A stretch of DNA of 64,000 bases from Ornithodoros turicata. Taxonomy: Eukaryota > Arthropoda > Arachnida > Ixodida > Argasidae. Under the pieces are notes generated by a model. That model searched no databases. It was not told the origin of the DNA and saw only the letters and a list, made by a program, of their open reading frames with translations. The position numbers and the translations under genes were made by a program. Location of the stretch: contig NC_088201.1 of assembly GCF_037126465.1 (NCBI RefSeq), forward strand, positions 128,030,665 through 128,094,664. The letters run 5' to 3'. Positions 43,250 to 56,300 of the stretch are shown piece after piece. Positions within the stretch are counted from its first letter, which is position 1. Every line of letters begins with the position of its first letter.

Positions 43250-45221
43250 TCAGTGGCATATGTAGTCCCCTTCTTGCACTATTGTGAACAGGTGTCGAAG
43301 AGTCTTGTTGAGATCGAGTGACATTCTCCTGTTCACTGTTTCTGGTGTACCACTTTCCGAACAGTTCTGGCAGAAGGCCCCGACAAAAAAAAAATTGTAT
43401 GCCTGATCCAGTGCCTCAGAGGTGAAAGCTGTGTTTGCCATTACTCTCTCTACACTGAAGTCATTCTTGCTCCATAAAACAAAGTCACCATAAGAAACGT
43501 CACAAGTACGCGTGGTCACGACGTAATGATAACTTGCCAGACTGATTGTAGACACAACTGCTTTTTTGGCTTGTAAGCTCTATGAACATGACATCCTTTG
43601 CACTGTAAGGACACTTCACCTCTACAACCCCTTTTCCGCAGCAGTTGTATTCCACCAACAAATCTGGTGTTGCTCCAAAGAAGGGGGTAGTTTTCGGCAC
43701 AATCAATCCTGTTTCCTTAAATGTCACAGTTGCATGTGTCTTCTCTGCCACTGATTTGTAGGTGTCCAGCGCATCTTTCTCATGTTTTCTGCCATACTTC
43801 ACCTCTTTTGTCGAGAACAGGTGCTGCTTGGGGTAGCATATCCGTCTTATTAAGTTCTCTGAGGGTTTCTCTAGATCCGTTCGGCACACCGCTTTCAGAT
43901 TAGAGGCTGTTACACGACCTGCTGTGCATCGGTACCACTGGTCACACTGTGCTTGCTTTCTCGTTGATTTCTCAATCTCCTTGGCGACTTCATCATTTAC
44001 TTCCAGGCTTTCTGCCACAGTTCTGCATTTCTCTAACAATTCATCCCAGTTCATTCGTGTTGCACGTGGGTCCTCTAGAGATGTTAAGTTTGCGGCCTTG
44101 CATCTTATTAAGTGTGGAACATAGAGATCGCTATATTTGGACATTGTCCCAGCACATACTGACCTGTGACCAGAACCAATTAGGTCATCAAAAAGTGTAC
44201 TCCACTCTTCCTCAGTGGGTTCTGGTGCTGGAATACGCTGGAGTAGCATCTGTGGCTTGACTTCAGAACCATTGAAGCGCCTTTTCCGTACTTTTGGAGA
44301 TGAAAAATCCATTTCTAATATAGGTTTTGGTACAAGCTTTTTAACGTGCGGCGGCAGCCAAGAATTAGCACGATCAGTGCATGAACTTGATTCAAGAACT
44401 TTTCGTCCCATTTCAAGAGAAGTGATGCTACGTGAGAACACGTTTCACTTGTCCCTGCCATACAGGTACAATGTCCCAAGATGACTTCACCGTCCAGCCG
44501 AATAACATAATAATAATGACAGGCATTGCGAGTGATTAACCTGCAATTAGAAAAAGATTTCGCTGTACAAATAAGTGGAAGGCTGCATGCATCTTAAAAT
44601 TCTCTGTTTAACTGTTGTGGAAGGGTGAAAGTTTGAACCAGTTGGTCTTTTTTTCCTAATAAACATATCTCCCCCGCCAACCCTCTGTTGGTACATAGTA
44701 TTGGAGAAAGGTAACCAGCGGTAAACACAGGACAAAAGATGTAGACACACGGACGCTGGACACCAGCGTCCGTGTGTCTTCTAGTTCTCTCTGTCGCGTT
44801 TTTCCCGATGGGTATGTTTCTCCAGTTTAACTGTTGCTGCAGTGTCACTGTCTACTGTACCGTAACAGCTGCTGATCCTAAGTACACTTACCTCTGTGAT
44901 CATGACGACTTCCCCACCGTTCAGGAGCTTCACACGTGGTTCTCGCACCCAGCCACTAGTGACATAGTTGTATGCCTCCAGCGACTTTGTCGCTTTCAAC
45001 TGCTTTCGCGTGAGATAGCTTGTCCTAGTTACAAGATAATCATGTATGCCCATTATGTCCAACTCCGGCCACAACGAAACATTACTCACGCAGTCACTTT
45101 CGGAAAGCAGGAAGGGGTCGACGCCACTGCACCTTTCCACCTTGATCTCGTACCGTTTAAGGTCGTCTCCAGATAGTGTTGACCGGTAGTTTCGTGCTTC
45201 GACGCGTTTTGATGACGCCAT
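43250..45221 (-). pseudogene. SWIM zinc-finger / YqaJ nuclease gene of the ISL2EU-like element
   Basis: Exon 1 (45221-44892) has the SLEAYNYVTSGWVREP segment that opens this family and ends at a gtaagt donor. The intron (44891-44541) ends in ttgcag. Exon 2 begins with a VNHSQ motif. After a one-frame slip in an att-repeat it gives a SWIM finger (GHCTCMAG ... CSHVASLL). The YqaJ exonuclease domain follows: QWYRCTAGRVTASN, KYGRKHEKDAL, then the catalytic FFGATPDLLV and GVVEVKCPYS. A shift near 43550 separates the C-terminal part (DFVLWSKNDFSVERV, ending in CQNCSESG). ISL2EU elements are known to carry a YqaJ nuclease, which is probably involved in end processing. Confidence 0.75.
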
Positions 45222-45301
45222 ATCAATCGCAACACGGTGACATTTGATATATTCCGTGTAAACGCCGACGCCTGCACTACGCGACTGTCCGCACAACAGC
45301 G

Positions 45302-45375
45302 TTCCTACACAAAAATATGGCGCCGGGATTCTGTCGTCTGCTACGGTGACGTCACGTGAAAAGAGCCTATACGTA
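45302..45375 (-). repeat. Right terminal inverted repeat of the ISL2EU-like element
   Basis: The words aaaaatatggcgcc, then gtgacgtcac and gtgaaaaga mirror the split left terminus (16235-16302 joined to 40664). The last shared bases are near ctata. The exact end is uncertain because a second gtgacg/gacgtcat block lies just outside at 45379-45400. Confidence 0.6.
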
Positions 45376-45677
45376 TGGTGACGTACCAGGTGACGTCATT
45401 ATGACGGAATTTGTAGTTTGCCCCGCAACGGATGGATGGCGCTGACGGTCTTTATCATGGCCGCCCTTGAAGACGTGGTGGCCAATGCAAGCTTCGCTAC
45501 CATTTATATTTACCTTGCTTACTTTCTCGACGGTTTTTGTCTCGGGTAACACTCCTACTGTACATCGCCTTCTTTTTCTTTTTTTTGCGCATTCAATTCT
45601 ATCTAACTTGAACTTGTATTTCCTCCTCACCATCTTCTTTGTCCCCTTTCTCTGATGTACCTCAGCTTAGATAACTA
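45376..45677. other. No supported gene
   Basis: A short minus-strand frame (45633-45367) is basic at its start but has no recognisable domain. The segment carries gacgtcat words next to the transposon end. Confidence 0.45.
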
Positions 45678-45962
45678 CCGGCTCCCGTGGCATAGTGGTT
45701 AGGGCGGTCACTTTCCACGCAGAGACTGGGAGGTGACACGGGTTCGAATCCTGTCACCGGCTCTGCTGTCTGAGGTTTTCCCTGGGTTTTCCGAAGACTT
45801 TCCAGGCGAATGTCGGCACAGTTCCCCCTGAAGTCGGCCCAGGACGCATACTAACCCCTCTGTCGCCCACTCCTTCCTGCTGTCCTCTGTCCACGTCTGT
45901 ACGCTGCTCATAGCCACTGTTGTTTCGCGGCGCTAACACGGAATAAAAAAATAACTGTTTAA
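45678..45962 (+). mobile_element. tRNA-derived SINE, full length
   Basis: The head has an A box (tggcatagtggttagggcgg) and a B box (ggttcgaatcc) of RNA polymerase III. A body follows and then an A-rich tail (gaataaaaaaataactg). A 7-bp target duplication ATAACTA lies at 45671-45677 and 45963-45969. Related tRNA-derived SINEs are abundant in ticks, which I use as weak support for the host. Confidence 0.8.
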
Positions 45963-45969
45963 ATAACTA

Positions 45970-46388
45970 TACCAAGTGTTAAATGTATCGCACCAGATAA
46001 GGACGGACTCCGCCCGAAAGCTTGTTTTTTTAGTAAATAAATTATTTGAATGTTATCTTTTTATGAGAGAGAATGCAAGTTCATTAGCTTTAGTCTAAAC
46101 TTCGACGAAGGCCACGTTGTTGAATTAATTAGGTGTTATTTCTATTTTTTAAACATATATGCTCATGTGGAATACAGGTTCAACGTGCGTAGCAAAGTGC
46201 CAAAAACATGACAGAGACTGGGTTCAAAACCAGTCACGAGTTTATCTTAACATTGCTCTAAAACATGCATGTGAATTTCGCAAATGTTTGTTTACAAAAC
46301 CAAAACTGAACTTGGGTAAAGAAACACACTCTCATAGAGACATGTGGTGCTCTATGCGACACCAGACATGTGACACCGCCTTTTTATT
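45970..46388. other. No supported gene
   Basis: This is AT-rich unique-looking sequence between the SINE and the satellite. I see no motif. Confidence 0.5.
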
Positions 46389-46412
46389 GCAGCACCGCAA
46401 ACGATACTGCCC

Positions 46413-46512
46413 NNNNNNNNNNNNNNNNNNNNNNNNNNNNNNNNNNNNNNNNNNNNNNNNNNNNNNNNNNNNNNNNNNNNNNNNNNNNNNNNNNNNNNNN
46501 NNNNNNNNNNNN
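46413..46512. other. Assembly gap, 100 N
   Basis: This run of 100 undetermined bases lies inside the first part of the satellite. The sequence on both sides is satellite, so the true array length is unknown. Confidence 0.99.
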
Positions 46513-49500
46513 TGTGCCGCGCATTCAAAGACACGGCCCTCCCCGGGGGCGAACCGCGTTATCAAAGGGCCCCTCTCCGGTATATGAGGGACCGGCTTCC
46601 ATTTTACTCCCTCCACCGCTTATGCGGATTTGAAGGTATTTGAGAAAAGATCTTCCCGGAACAGCACTGCAACCGATACTGCCCCGACGACCGTTTTATT
46701 GGCCGCGCATGCAAAGACACAGCCCACCAGGGGGCGGACCGCGTTATCAAAGGGCCCCTCTCCGGTATATGAGGGACCGGCACCCATTGTCCTCCCTCCA
46801 CCGCTTACGCGGATTTAAAGGGATTTAAGGAAAGATCTTCCTGGAACAGCACCGCAAGTGATACTGCCCCGACGACCATTTTATGTGCCGCGCATTCAAA
46901 GACACGGCCCTCCCCGGGGGCGAACCGCGTTATCAAAGGGCCCCTCTCCGGTATATGAGGGACCGGCTTCCATTTTCCTCCCTCCAGCGCTTACGCGGAT
47001 TTAAAGGTATTTGAGAAAAGATCTTCCCGGAACAGCACTGTAACCGATACTGCCCCGACGACCGTTTTATCGGCCGCGCATTCAAAGACACGGCCCACCA
47101 GGGGGCGGACCGCGTTATCAAAGGGCCCCTCTCCGGTATATGAGAGACCGGCTCCCATTTTCCTCCCTCCACCCGTTACGCGGGTTTAAGAAAAGATCTT
47201 CCCGGAACAGCACCGCAACCGATACTGTCTCGACGACCGTTTTATGGACCGCGCATTCAAAGACACGGCCCACCAGGGGGCGGACCGCGTTATCAAAGGG
47301 CCCCTCTCCGGTATATGAGGGACCGGCACCCATTTTCCTCCCTCCACCGCTTATGCGGGTTTAAAGGGATTTAAGAAAAGATCTTCCCGGAACAGCACCG
47401 CAAGCGATACTGCCCCGACGACCATTTTATGTGCCGCGCATTCAAAGACACGGCCCCCCCGGGGGCGAACCGCGTTATCAAAGGGCCCCTCTCCGGTATA
47501 TGAGGGACCGGCTTCCATTTGACTCCCTCCAGCGCTTACGCGGATTTAAAGGTATTTGAGAAAAGATCTTCCCGGAACAGCACCGCAACCGATACTGTCT
47601 CGACGACCGTTTTATGGACCGCGCATTCAAAGACACGGCCCACCAGGGGGCTGACCGCGTTATAAAAGGGCCCCTCTCCGGTATATGAGGGACCATTCCC
47701 ATTTTGCTCCCTCCACCGCTTACACGTATTTAAAGGGATTTAAGGAAAGATCTTCCCGGAACAGCACCGCAAGCGATACTGCCCCGACGACCATTTTATG
47801 TGCCGCGCATTCAAAGACACGGCCCCCCGGGGGCGAACCGCGTTATCAAAGGGCCCCTCTCCGGTATATGAGGGACCGGCTTCCATTTTACTCCCTCCAC
47901 CGCTTACGCGGGTTTAAAGGGATTTAAGAAAAGATCTTCCCGGAACAGCACTGCAACCAATACTGCCTCGACGACCGTTTTATGGACCGCGCATTGAAAG
48001 ACACGGCCCACCAGGGGGCTGACTGCGTTATGAAAGGGCCCCTCTCCGGTATATGAGGGACCGTTTCCATTTTCCTCCCTCCACCGCTTACGCGGATTTA
48101 AAGGGATTTAAGGAAAGATCTTCCTGGAACAGCACCGCAAGCGATACTGCCCCGACGACCATTTTATGTGCCGCACATTCAAAGACACGGCCCCCCCGGG
48201 GGCGAACCGCGTTATCAAAGGGCCCCTCTCCGGTATATGAGGGACCAGCTTCCATTTTACTCCCTCCACCGCTTACGCGGATTTGAAGGTATTTGAGAAA
48301 AGATCTTCCCGGAACAGCACTGCAACCGATACTGCCCCGACGACCGTTTTATCGGCCGCGGATTCAAAGACACGGCCCACCAGGGGGCGGACCGCGTTAT
48401 CAAAGGGCCCCTCTCCGGTATATGAGGAACCGGCTCCCATTTTCCTCCCTCCATCGCTTAGCGGGTTTAAAGGGATTTAAGAAAAGATCTTCCCGGAACA
48501 GCACCGCAACCGATACTGTCTCGACGACCGTTTTATGGACCGCGCATTCAAAGACACGGCCCACCAGGGGGCTGACCGCGTTATGAAAGGGCCCCCCTCC
48601 GGTATATGAGGGACCGTTCCCATTTTCCTCCCTCCACCGCTTATGCGGATTTAAAGGGATTTAAGGAAAGATCTTCCTGGAACAGCACCGCAAGCGATAC
48701 TGCCCCGACGACCATTTTATGTGCCGCGCATTCAAAGACACGGCCCCCCCGGGGGCGAACCGCATTATCAAAGGGCCCCTCTCCGGTATATGAGGGACCG
48801 GCTTCCATTTTCCTCCCTCCAGGGCTTACGCGGATTTAAAGGTATTTGAGAAAAGATCTTCCCGGGACAGCACTGTAACCGATACTGCCCCGACGACCGT
48901 TTTATCGGCCGCGCATTCAAAGACACGACCCACCAGGGGGCGGACCGCGTTATCAAAGGGCCCCTCTCCGGTATATGAGGGACCGGCTCCCATTTTCCTC
49001 CCTCCACCGCTTACGCGGGTTTAAGAAAAGATCTTCCCGGAACAGCACCGCAACCGATACTGTCTCGACGACCGTTTTATGGACCGCGCATTCAAAGACA
49101 CGGCCCACCAGGGGGCTGACCGCGTTATAAAAGGGCCCCTCTCCGATATATGAGGGACCGTTCCCATTTTGCTCCCTCCACCGCTTACGCGTATTTAAAG
49201 GGATTTAAGGAAAGATCTTCCCGGAACAGCACCGCAAGCGATACTGCCCCGACGACCATTTTATGTGCCGCGCATTCAAAGGCACGGCCCCCCGGGGGCG
49301 AACCGCGTTATCAAAGGGCCCCTCTCCGGTATATGAGGGACCGGCTTCCATTTTACTCCCTCCACCGCTTACGCGGGTTTAAAGGGATTTAAGAAAAGAT
49401 CTTCCTGGAACAGCACTGCAACCAATACTGCCTCGACAACCGTTTTATGGACCGCGCATTGAAAGACACGGCCCACCAGGGGCTGACTGCGTTATCAAAG

Positions 49501-52500
49501 GGCCCCTCTCCGGTATATGAGGGACCGTTTCCATTGTCCTCCCTCCACCGCTTACGCGGATTTAAAGGGATTTAAGGAAAGATCTTCCTGGAACAGCACC
49601 GCAAGCGATACTGCCCCGACGACCATTTTATGTGCCGCGCATTCAAAGACACGGCCCTCCCCGGGGGCGAACCGCGTTATCAAAGGGCCCCTCTCCGGTA
49701 TATGAGGGACCGGCTTCCATTTTCCTCCCTCCAGCGCTTACGCGGATTTAAACGTATTTGAGAAAAGATCTTCCCGGAACAGCACTGTAACCGATACTGC
49801 CCCGACGACCGTTTTATCGGCCGCGCATTCAAAGACACGGCCCACCAGGGGGCGGACCGCGTTATCAAAGGGCCCCTCTCCGGTATATGAGGGACCGGCT
49901 CCCATTTTCCTCCCTCCACCCGTTACGCGGGTTTAAGAAAAGATCTTCCCGGAACAGCACCGCAACCGATACTGTCTCGACGACCGTTTTATGGACCGCG
50001 CATTCAAAGACACGGCCCACCAGGGGGCTGACCGCGTTATAAAAGGGCCCCTCTCCGGTATATGAGGGACCGTTCCCATTTTGCTCCCTCCACCGCTTAC
50101 GCGTATTTAAAGGGATTTAAGGAAAGATCTTCCCGGAACAGCACCGCAAGCGATACTGCCCCGACGACCATTTTATGTGCCGCGCATTCAAAGACACGGC
50201 CCCCCGGGGGCGAACCGCGTTATCAAAGGGCCCCTCTCCGGTATATGAGGGACCGGCTTCCATTTTACTCCCTCCACCGCTTACGCGGGTTTAAAGGGAT
50301 TTAAGAAAAGATCTTCCCGGAACAGCACTGCAACGAATACTGCCTCGACGACCGTTTTATGGACCGCGCATTGAAAGACACGGCCCACCAGGGGGCTGAC
50401 TGCGTTATGAAAGGGCCCCTCTCCGGTATATGAGGGACCGTTTCCATTTTCCTCCCTCCACCGCTTACGCGGATTTAAAGGGATTTAAGGAAAGATCTTC
50501 CTGGAACAGCACCGCAAGCGATACTGCCCCGACGACCATTTTATGTGCCGCGCATTCAAAGACACGGCCCCCCCGGGGGCAAACCGCGTTATCAAAGGGC
50601 CCCTCTCCGGTATATGAGGGACCGGCTTCCATTTTACTCCCTCCACCGCTTATGCGGATTTGAAGGTATTTGAGAAAAGATCTTCCCGGAACAGCACTGC
50701 AACCGATACTGCCCCGACGACCGTTTTATTGGCCGCGCATGCAAAGACACAGCCCACCAGGGGGCGGACCGCGTTATCAAAGGGCCCCTCTCCGGTATAT
50801 GAGGGACCGGCACCCATTTTCCTCCCTCCACCGCTTATACGGGTTTAAAGGGATTTAAGAAAAGATCTTCCCGGAACAGCACCGCAAGCGATACTGCCCC
50901 GACGACCATTTTATGTGCCGCGCATTCAAAGACACGGCCCCCCCGGGGGCGAACCGCGTTATCAAAGGGCCCCTCTCCGGTATATGAGGGACCGGCTTCC
51001 ATTTGACTCCCTCCAGCGCTTACGCGGATTTAAAGGTATTTGAGAAAAGATCTTCCCGGAACAGCACCGCAACCGATACTGTCTCGACGACCGTTTTATG
51101 GACCGCGCATTCAAAGACACGGCCCACCAGGGGGCTGACCGCGTTATAAAAGGGCCCCTCTCCGGTATATGAGGGACCGTTCCCATTTTGCTCCCTCCAC
51201 CGCTTACGCGGGTTTAAAGGGATTTAAGAAAAGATCTTCCCGGAACAGCACTGCAACCAATACTGCCTCGACGACCGTTTTATGGACCGCGCATTGAAAG
51301 ACACGGCCCACCAGGGGGCTGACTGCGTTATGAAAGGGCCCCTCTCCGGTATATGAGGGACCGTTTCCATTTTCCTCCCTCCACCGCTTACGCGGATTTA
51401 AAGGGATTTAAGGAAAGATCTTCCCGGAACAGCACCGCAAGCGATACTGCCCCGACGACCATTTTATGTGCCGCGCATTCAAAGACACGGCCCCCCGGGG
51501 GCGAACCGCGTTATCAAAGGGCCCCTCTCCGGTATATGAGGGACCGGCTTCCATTTTACTCCCTCCACCGCTTACGCGGGTTTAAAGGGATTTAAGAAAA
51601 GATCTTCCCGGAACAGCACTGCAACCAATACTGCCTCGACGACCGTTTTATGGACCGCGCATTGAAAGACACGGCCCACCAGGGGGCTGACTGCGTTATG
51701 AAAGGGCCCCTCTCCGGTATATGAGGGACCGTTTCCATTTTCCTCCCTCCACCGCTTACGCGGATTTAAAGGGATTTAAGGAAAGATCTTCCTGGAACAG
51801 CACCGCAAGCGATACTGCCCCGACGACCATTTTATGTGCCGCACATTCAAAGACACGGCCCCCCCGGGGGCGAACCGCGTTATCAAAGGGCCCCTCTCCG
51901 GTATATGAGGGACCAGCTTCCATTTTACTCCCTCCACCGCTTACGCGGATTTGAAGGTATTTGAGAAAAGATCTTCCCGGAACAGCACTGCAACCGATAC
52001 TGCCCCGACGACCGTTTTATTGGCCGCGCATGCAAAGACACAGCCCACCAGGGGGCGGACCGCGTTATCAAAGGGCCCCTCTCCGGTATATGAGGGACCG
52101 GCACCCATTTTCCTCCCTCCACCGCTTATGCGGGTTTAAAGGGATTTAAGAAAAGATCTTACCCGGAACAGCACCGCAAGCGATACTGCCCCGACGACCA
52201 TTTTATGTGCCGCGCATTCAAAGACACGCCCCCCCCGGGGGCGAACCGCGTTATCAAAGGGTCCCTCTCCGGTATATGAGGGACCGGCTTCCATTTGACT
52301 CCCTCCACCGCTTACGCGGATTTAAAGGTATTTGAGAAAAGATCTTCCCGGAACAGCACTGCAACCGATACTGCCCCGACGACCGTTTTATCGGCCGCGG
52401 ATTCAAAGACACGGCCCACCAGGGGGCGGACCGCGTTATCAAAGGGCCCCTCTCCGGTATATGAGGAACCGGCTCCCATTTTCCTCCCTCCATCGCTTAG

Positions 52501-53301
52501 CGGGTTTAAAGGGATTTAAGAAAAGATCTTCCCGGAACAGCACCGCAACCGATACTGTCTCGACGACCGTTTTATGGACCTCGCATTCAAAGACACGGCC
52601 CACCAGGGGGCTGACCGCGTTATGAAAGGGCCCCCCTCCGGTATATGAGGGACCGTTCCCATTTTCCTCCCTCCACCGCTTATGCGGATTTAAAGGGATT
52701 TAAGGAAAGATCTTCCTGGAACAGCACCGCAAGCGATACTGCCCCGACGACCATTTTATGTGCCGCGCATTCAAAGACACGGCCCCCCCGGGGGCGAACC
52801 GCATTATCAAAGGGCCCCTCTCCGGTATATGAGGGACCGTTCCCATTTTGCTCCCTCCACCGCTTACGCGTATTTAAAGGGATTTAAGGAAAGATCTTCC
52901 CGGAACAGCACCGCAAGCGATACTGCCCCGACGACCATTTTATGTGCCGCGCATTCAAAGACACGGCCCCCCGGGGGCGAACCGCGTTATCAAAGGGCCC
53001 CTCTCCGGTATATGAGGGACCGGCTTCCATTTTACTCCCTCCACCGCTTACGCGGGTTTAAAGGGATTTAAGAAAAGATCTTCCCGGAACAGCACTGCAA
53101 CCAATACTGCCTCGACGACCGTTTTATGGACCGCGCATTCAAAGACACGGCCCACCAGGGGGCTGACCGCGTTATAAAAGGGCCCCTCTCCGGTATATGA
53201 GGGACCGTTCCCATTTTGCTCCCTCCACCGCTTACGCGTATTTAAAGGGATTTAAGGAAAGATCTTCCCGGAACAGCACCGCAAGCGATACTGCCCCGAC
53301 G

Positions 53302-53330
53302 ACCATTTTATAACGAAAGAAAGAGCCGCC
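53302..53330. repeat. Unique insertion within one satellite monomer
   Basis: After gacgaccattttat the monomer is interrupted by aacgaaagaaagagccg and then ccattttat is repeated before the monomer resumes. It is the only such insertion I see, about 26 bp, with a short direct repeat on both sides. Confidence 0.7.
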
Positions 53331-56300
53331 ATTTTATGTGCCGCGCATTCAAAGACACGGCCCCCCCGGGGGCGAACCGCGTTATCAAAGGGCCCCTCTC
53401 CGGTATATGAGGGACCGGCTTCCATTTGACTCCCTCCACCGCTTACGCGGATTTAAAGGTATTTGAGAAAAGATCTTCCCGGAACAGCACTGCAACCGAT
53501 ACTGCCCCGACGACCGTTTTATCGGCCGCGCATTCAAAGACACGGCCCACCAGGGGGCGGACCGCGTTATCAAAGGGCCCCTCTCCGGTATATGAGGAAC
53601 CGGCTCCCATTTTCCTCCCTCCATCGCTTAGCGGGTTTAAAGGGATTTAAGAAAAGATCTTCCCGGAACAGCACCGCAACCGATACTGTCTCGACGACCG
53701 TTTTATGGACCGCGCATTCAAAGACACGGCCCACCAGGGGGCTGACCGCGTTATGAAAGGGCCCCCCTCCGGTATATGAGGGACCGTTCCCATTTTCCTC
53801 CCTCCACCGCTTATGCGGATTTAAAGGGATTTAAGGAAAGATCTTCCTGGAACAGCACCGCAAGCGATACTGCCCCGACGACCATTTTATGTGCCGCGCA
53901 TTCAAAGGCACGGCCCCCGGGGGCGAACCGCGTTATCAAAGGGCCCCTCTCCGGTATATGAGGGACCGGCTTCCATTTTACTCCCTCCAGGGCTTACGCG
54001 GATTTAAAGGTATTTGAGAAAAGATCTTCCCGGAACAGCACTGTAACCGATACTGCCCCGACGACCGTTTTATCGGCCGCGCATTCAAAGACACGGCCCA
54101 CCAGGGGGCGGACTGCGTTATCAAAGGGCCCCTCTCCGGTATATGAGGGACCGTTTCCATTTTGCTCCCTCCACCGCTTACGCGTATTTAAAGGGATTTA
54201 AGGAAAGATCTTCCCGGAACAGCACCGCAAGCGATACTGCCCCGACAACCATTTTATGTGCCGCGCATTCAAAGGCACGGCCCCCGGGGGCGAACCGCGT
54301 TATCAAAGGGCCCCTCTCCGGTATATGAGGGACCGGCTTCCATTTTACTCCCTCCACCGCTTACGCGGGTTTAAAGGGATTTAAGAAAAGATCTTCCCGG
54401 AACAGCACTGCAACCAATACTGCCTCGACAACCGTTTTATGGACCGCGCATTGAAAGACACGGCCCACCAGGGGCTGACTGCGTTATCAAAGGGCCCCTC
54501 TCCGGTATATGAGGGACCGTTTCCATTGTCCTCCCTCCACCGCTTACGCGGATTTAAAGGGATTTAAGGAAAGATCTTCCTGGAACAGCACCGCAAGCGA
54601 TACTGCCCCGACGACCATTTTATGTGCCGCGCATTCAAAGACACGGCCCTCCCCGGGGGCGAACCGCGTTATCAAAGGGCCCCTCTCCGGTATATGAGGG
54701 ACCGGCTTCCATTTTCCTCCCTCCAGCGCTTACGCGGATTTAAAGGTATTTGAGAAAAGATCTTCCCGGAACAGCACTGTAACCGATACTGCCCCGACGA
54801 CCGTTTTATCGGCCGCGCATTCAAAGACACGGCCCACCAGGGGGCGGACCGCGTTATCAAAGGGCCCCTCTCCGGTATATGAGGGACCGGCTCCCATTTT
54901 CCTCCCTCCACCCGTTACGCGGGTTTAAGAAAAGATCTTCCCGGAACAGCACCGCAACCGATACTGTCTCGACGACCGTTTTATGGACCGCGCATTCAAA
55001 GACACGGCCCACCAGGGGGCTGACCGCGTTATAAAAGGGCCCCTCTCCGGTATATGAGGGACCGTTCCCATTTTGCTCCCTCCACCGCTTACACGTATTT
55101 AAAGGGATTTAAGGAAAGATCTTCCCGGAACAGCACCGCAAGCGATACTGCCCCGACGACCATTTTATGTGCCGCGCATTCAAAGACACGGCCCCCCGGG
55201 GGCGAACCGCGTTATCAAAGGGCCCCTCTCCGGTATATGAGGGACCGGCTTCCATTTTACTCCCTCCACCGCTTACGCGGGTTTAAAGGGATTTAAGAAA
55301 AGATCTTCCCGGAACAGCACTGCAACCAATACTGCCTCGACGACCGTTTTATGGACCGCGCATTGAAAGACACGGCCCACCAGGGGGCTGACTGCGTTAT
55401 GAAAGGGCCCCTCTCCGGTATATGAGGGACCGTTTCCATTTTCCTCCCTCCACCGCTTACGCGGATTTAAAGGGATTTAAGGAAAGATCTTCCTGGAACA
55501 GCACCGCAAGCGATACTGCCCCGACGACCATTTTATGTGCCGCACATTCAAAGACACGGCCCCCCCGGGGGCGAACCGCGTTATCAAAGGGCCCCTCTCC
55601 GGTATATGAGGGACCAGCTTCCATTTTACTCCCTCCACCGCTTACGCGGATTTGAAGGTATTTGAGAAAAGATCTTCCCGGAACAGCACTGCAACCGATA
55701 CTGCCCCGACGACCGTTTTATTGGCCGCGCATGCAAAGACACGGCCCACCAGGGGGCGGACCGCGTTATCAAAGGGCCCCTCTCCGGTATATGAGGAACC
55801 GGCTCCCATTTTCCTCCCTCCATCGCTTAGCGGGTTTAAAGGGATTTAAGAAAAGATCTTCCCGGAACAGCACCGCAACCGATACTGTCTCGACGACAGT
55901 TTTATGGACCGCGCATTCAAAGACACGGCCCACCAGGGGGCTGACCGCGTTATGAAAGGGCCCCCCTCCGGTATATGAGGGACCGTTCCCATTTTCCTCC
56001 CTCCACCGCTTATGCGGATTTAAAGGGATTTAAGGAAAGATCTTCCTGGAACAGCACCGCAAGCGATACTGCCCCGACGACCATTTTATGTGCCGCGCAT
56101 TCAAAGACACGGCCCCCCCGGGGGCGAACCGCATTATCAAAGGGCCCCTCTCCGGTATATGAGGGACCGGCTTCCATTTTCCTCCCTCCAGGGCTTACGC
56201 GGATTTAAAGGTATTTGAGAAAAGATCTTCCCGGGACAGCACTGTAACCGATACTGCCCCGACGACCGTTTTATCGGCCGCGCATTCAAAGACACGGCCC

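Larger units (their letters stand above)
16235..45375. mobile_element. ISL2EU-like DNA transposon, split by nested Polintons
   Basis: The left end (16235-16302) and right end (45302-45375) are inverted relatives. Both contain a tcttttcac-type word, then gacgtcac, then gcgccatattttt when read inward, with the left copy continuing at 40664 after the inserted Polinton. Between them are a THAP plus DDE transposase on the plus strand and a YqaJ nuclease on the minus strand, in convergent order. A transposase plus a YqaJ-type nuclease is the known content of the ISL2EU superfamily. Without the insertion the element would be about 4.8 kb. The exact outer termini and target duplication are not fixed. 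Confidence 0.7.

Noticed and set aside
45681..45760. Functional tRNA gene
   Set aside because: A and B boxes are present, but a long unrelated body, an A-rich tail and a target duplication show a SINE.
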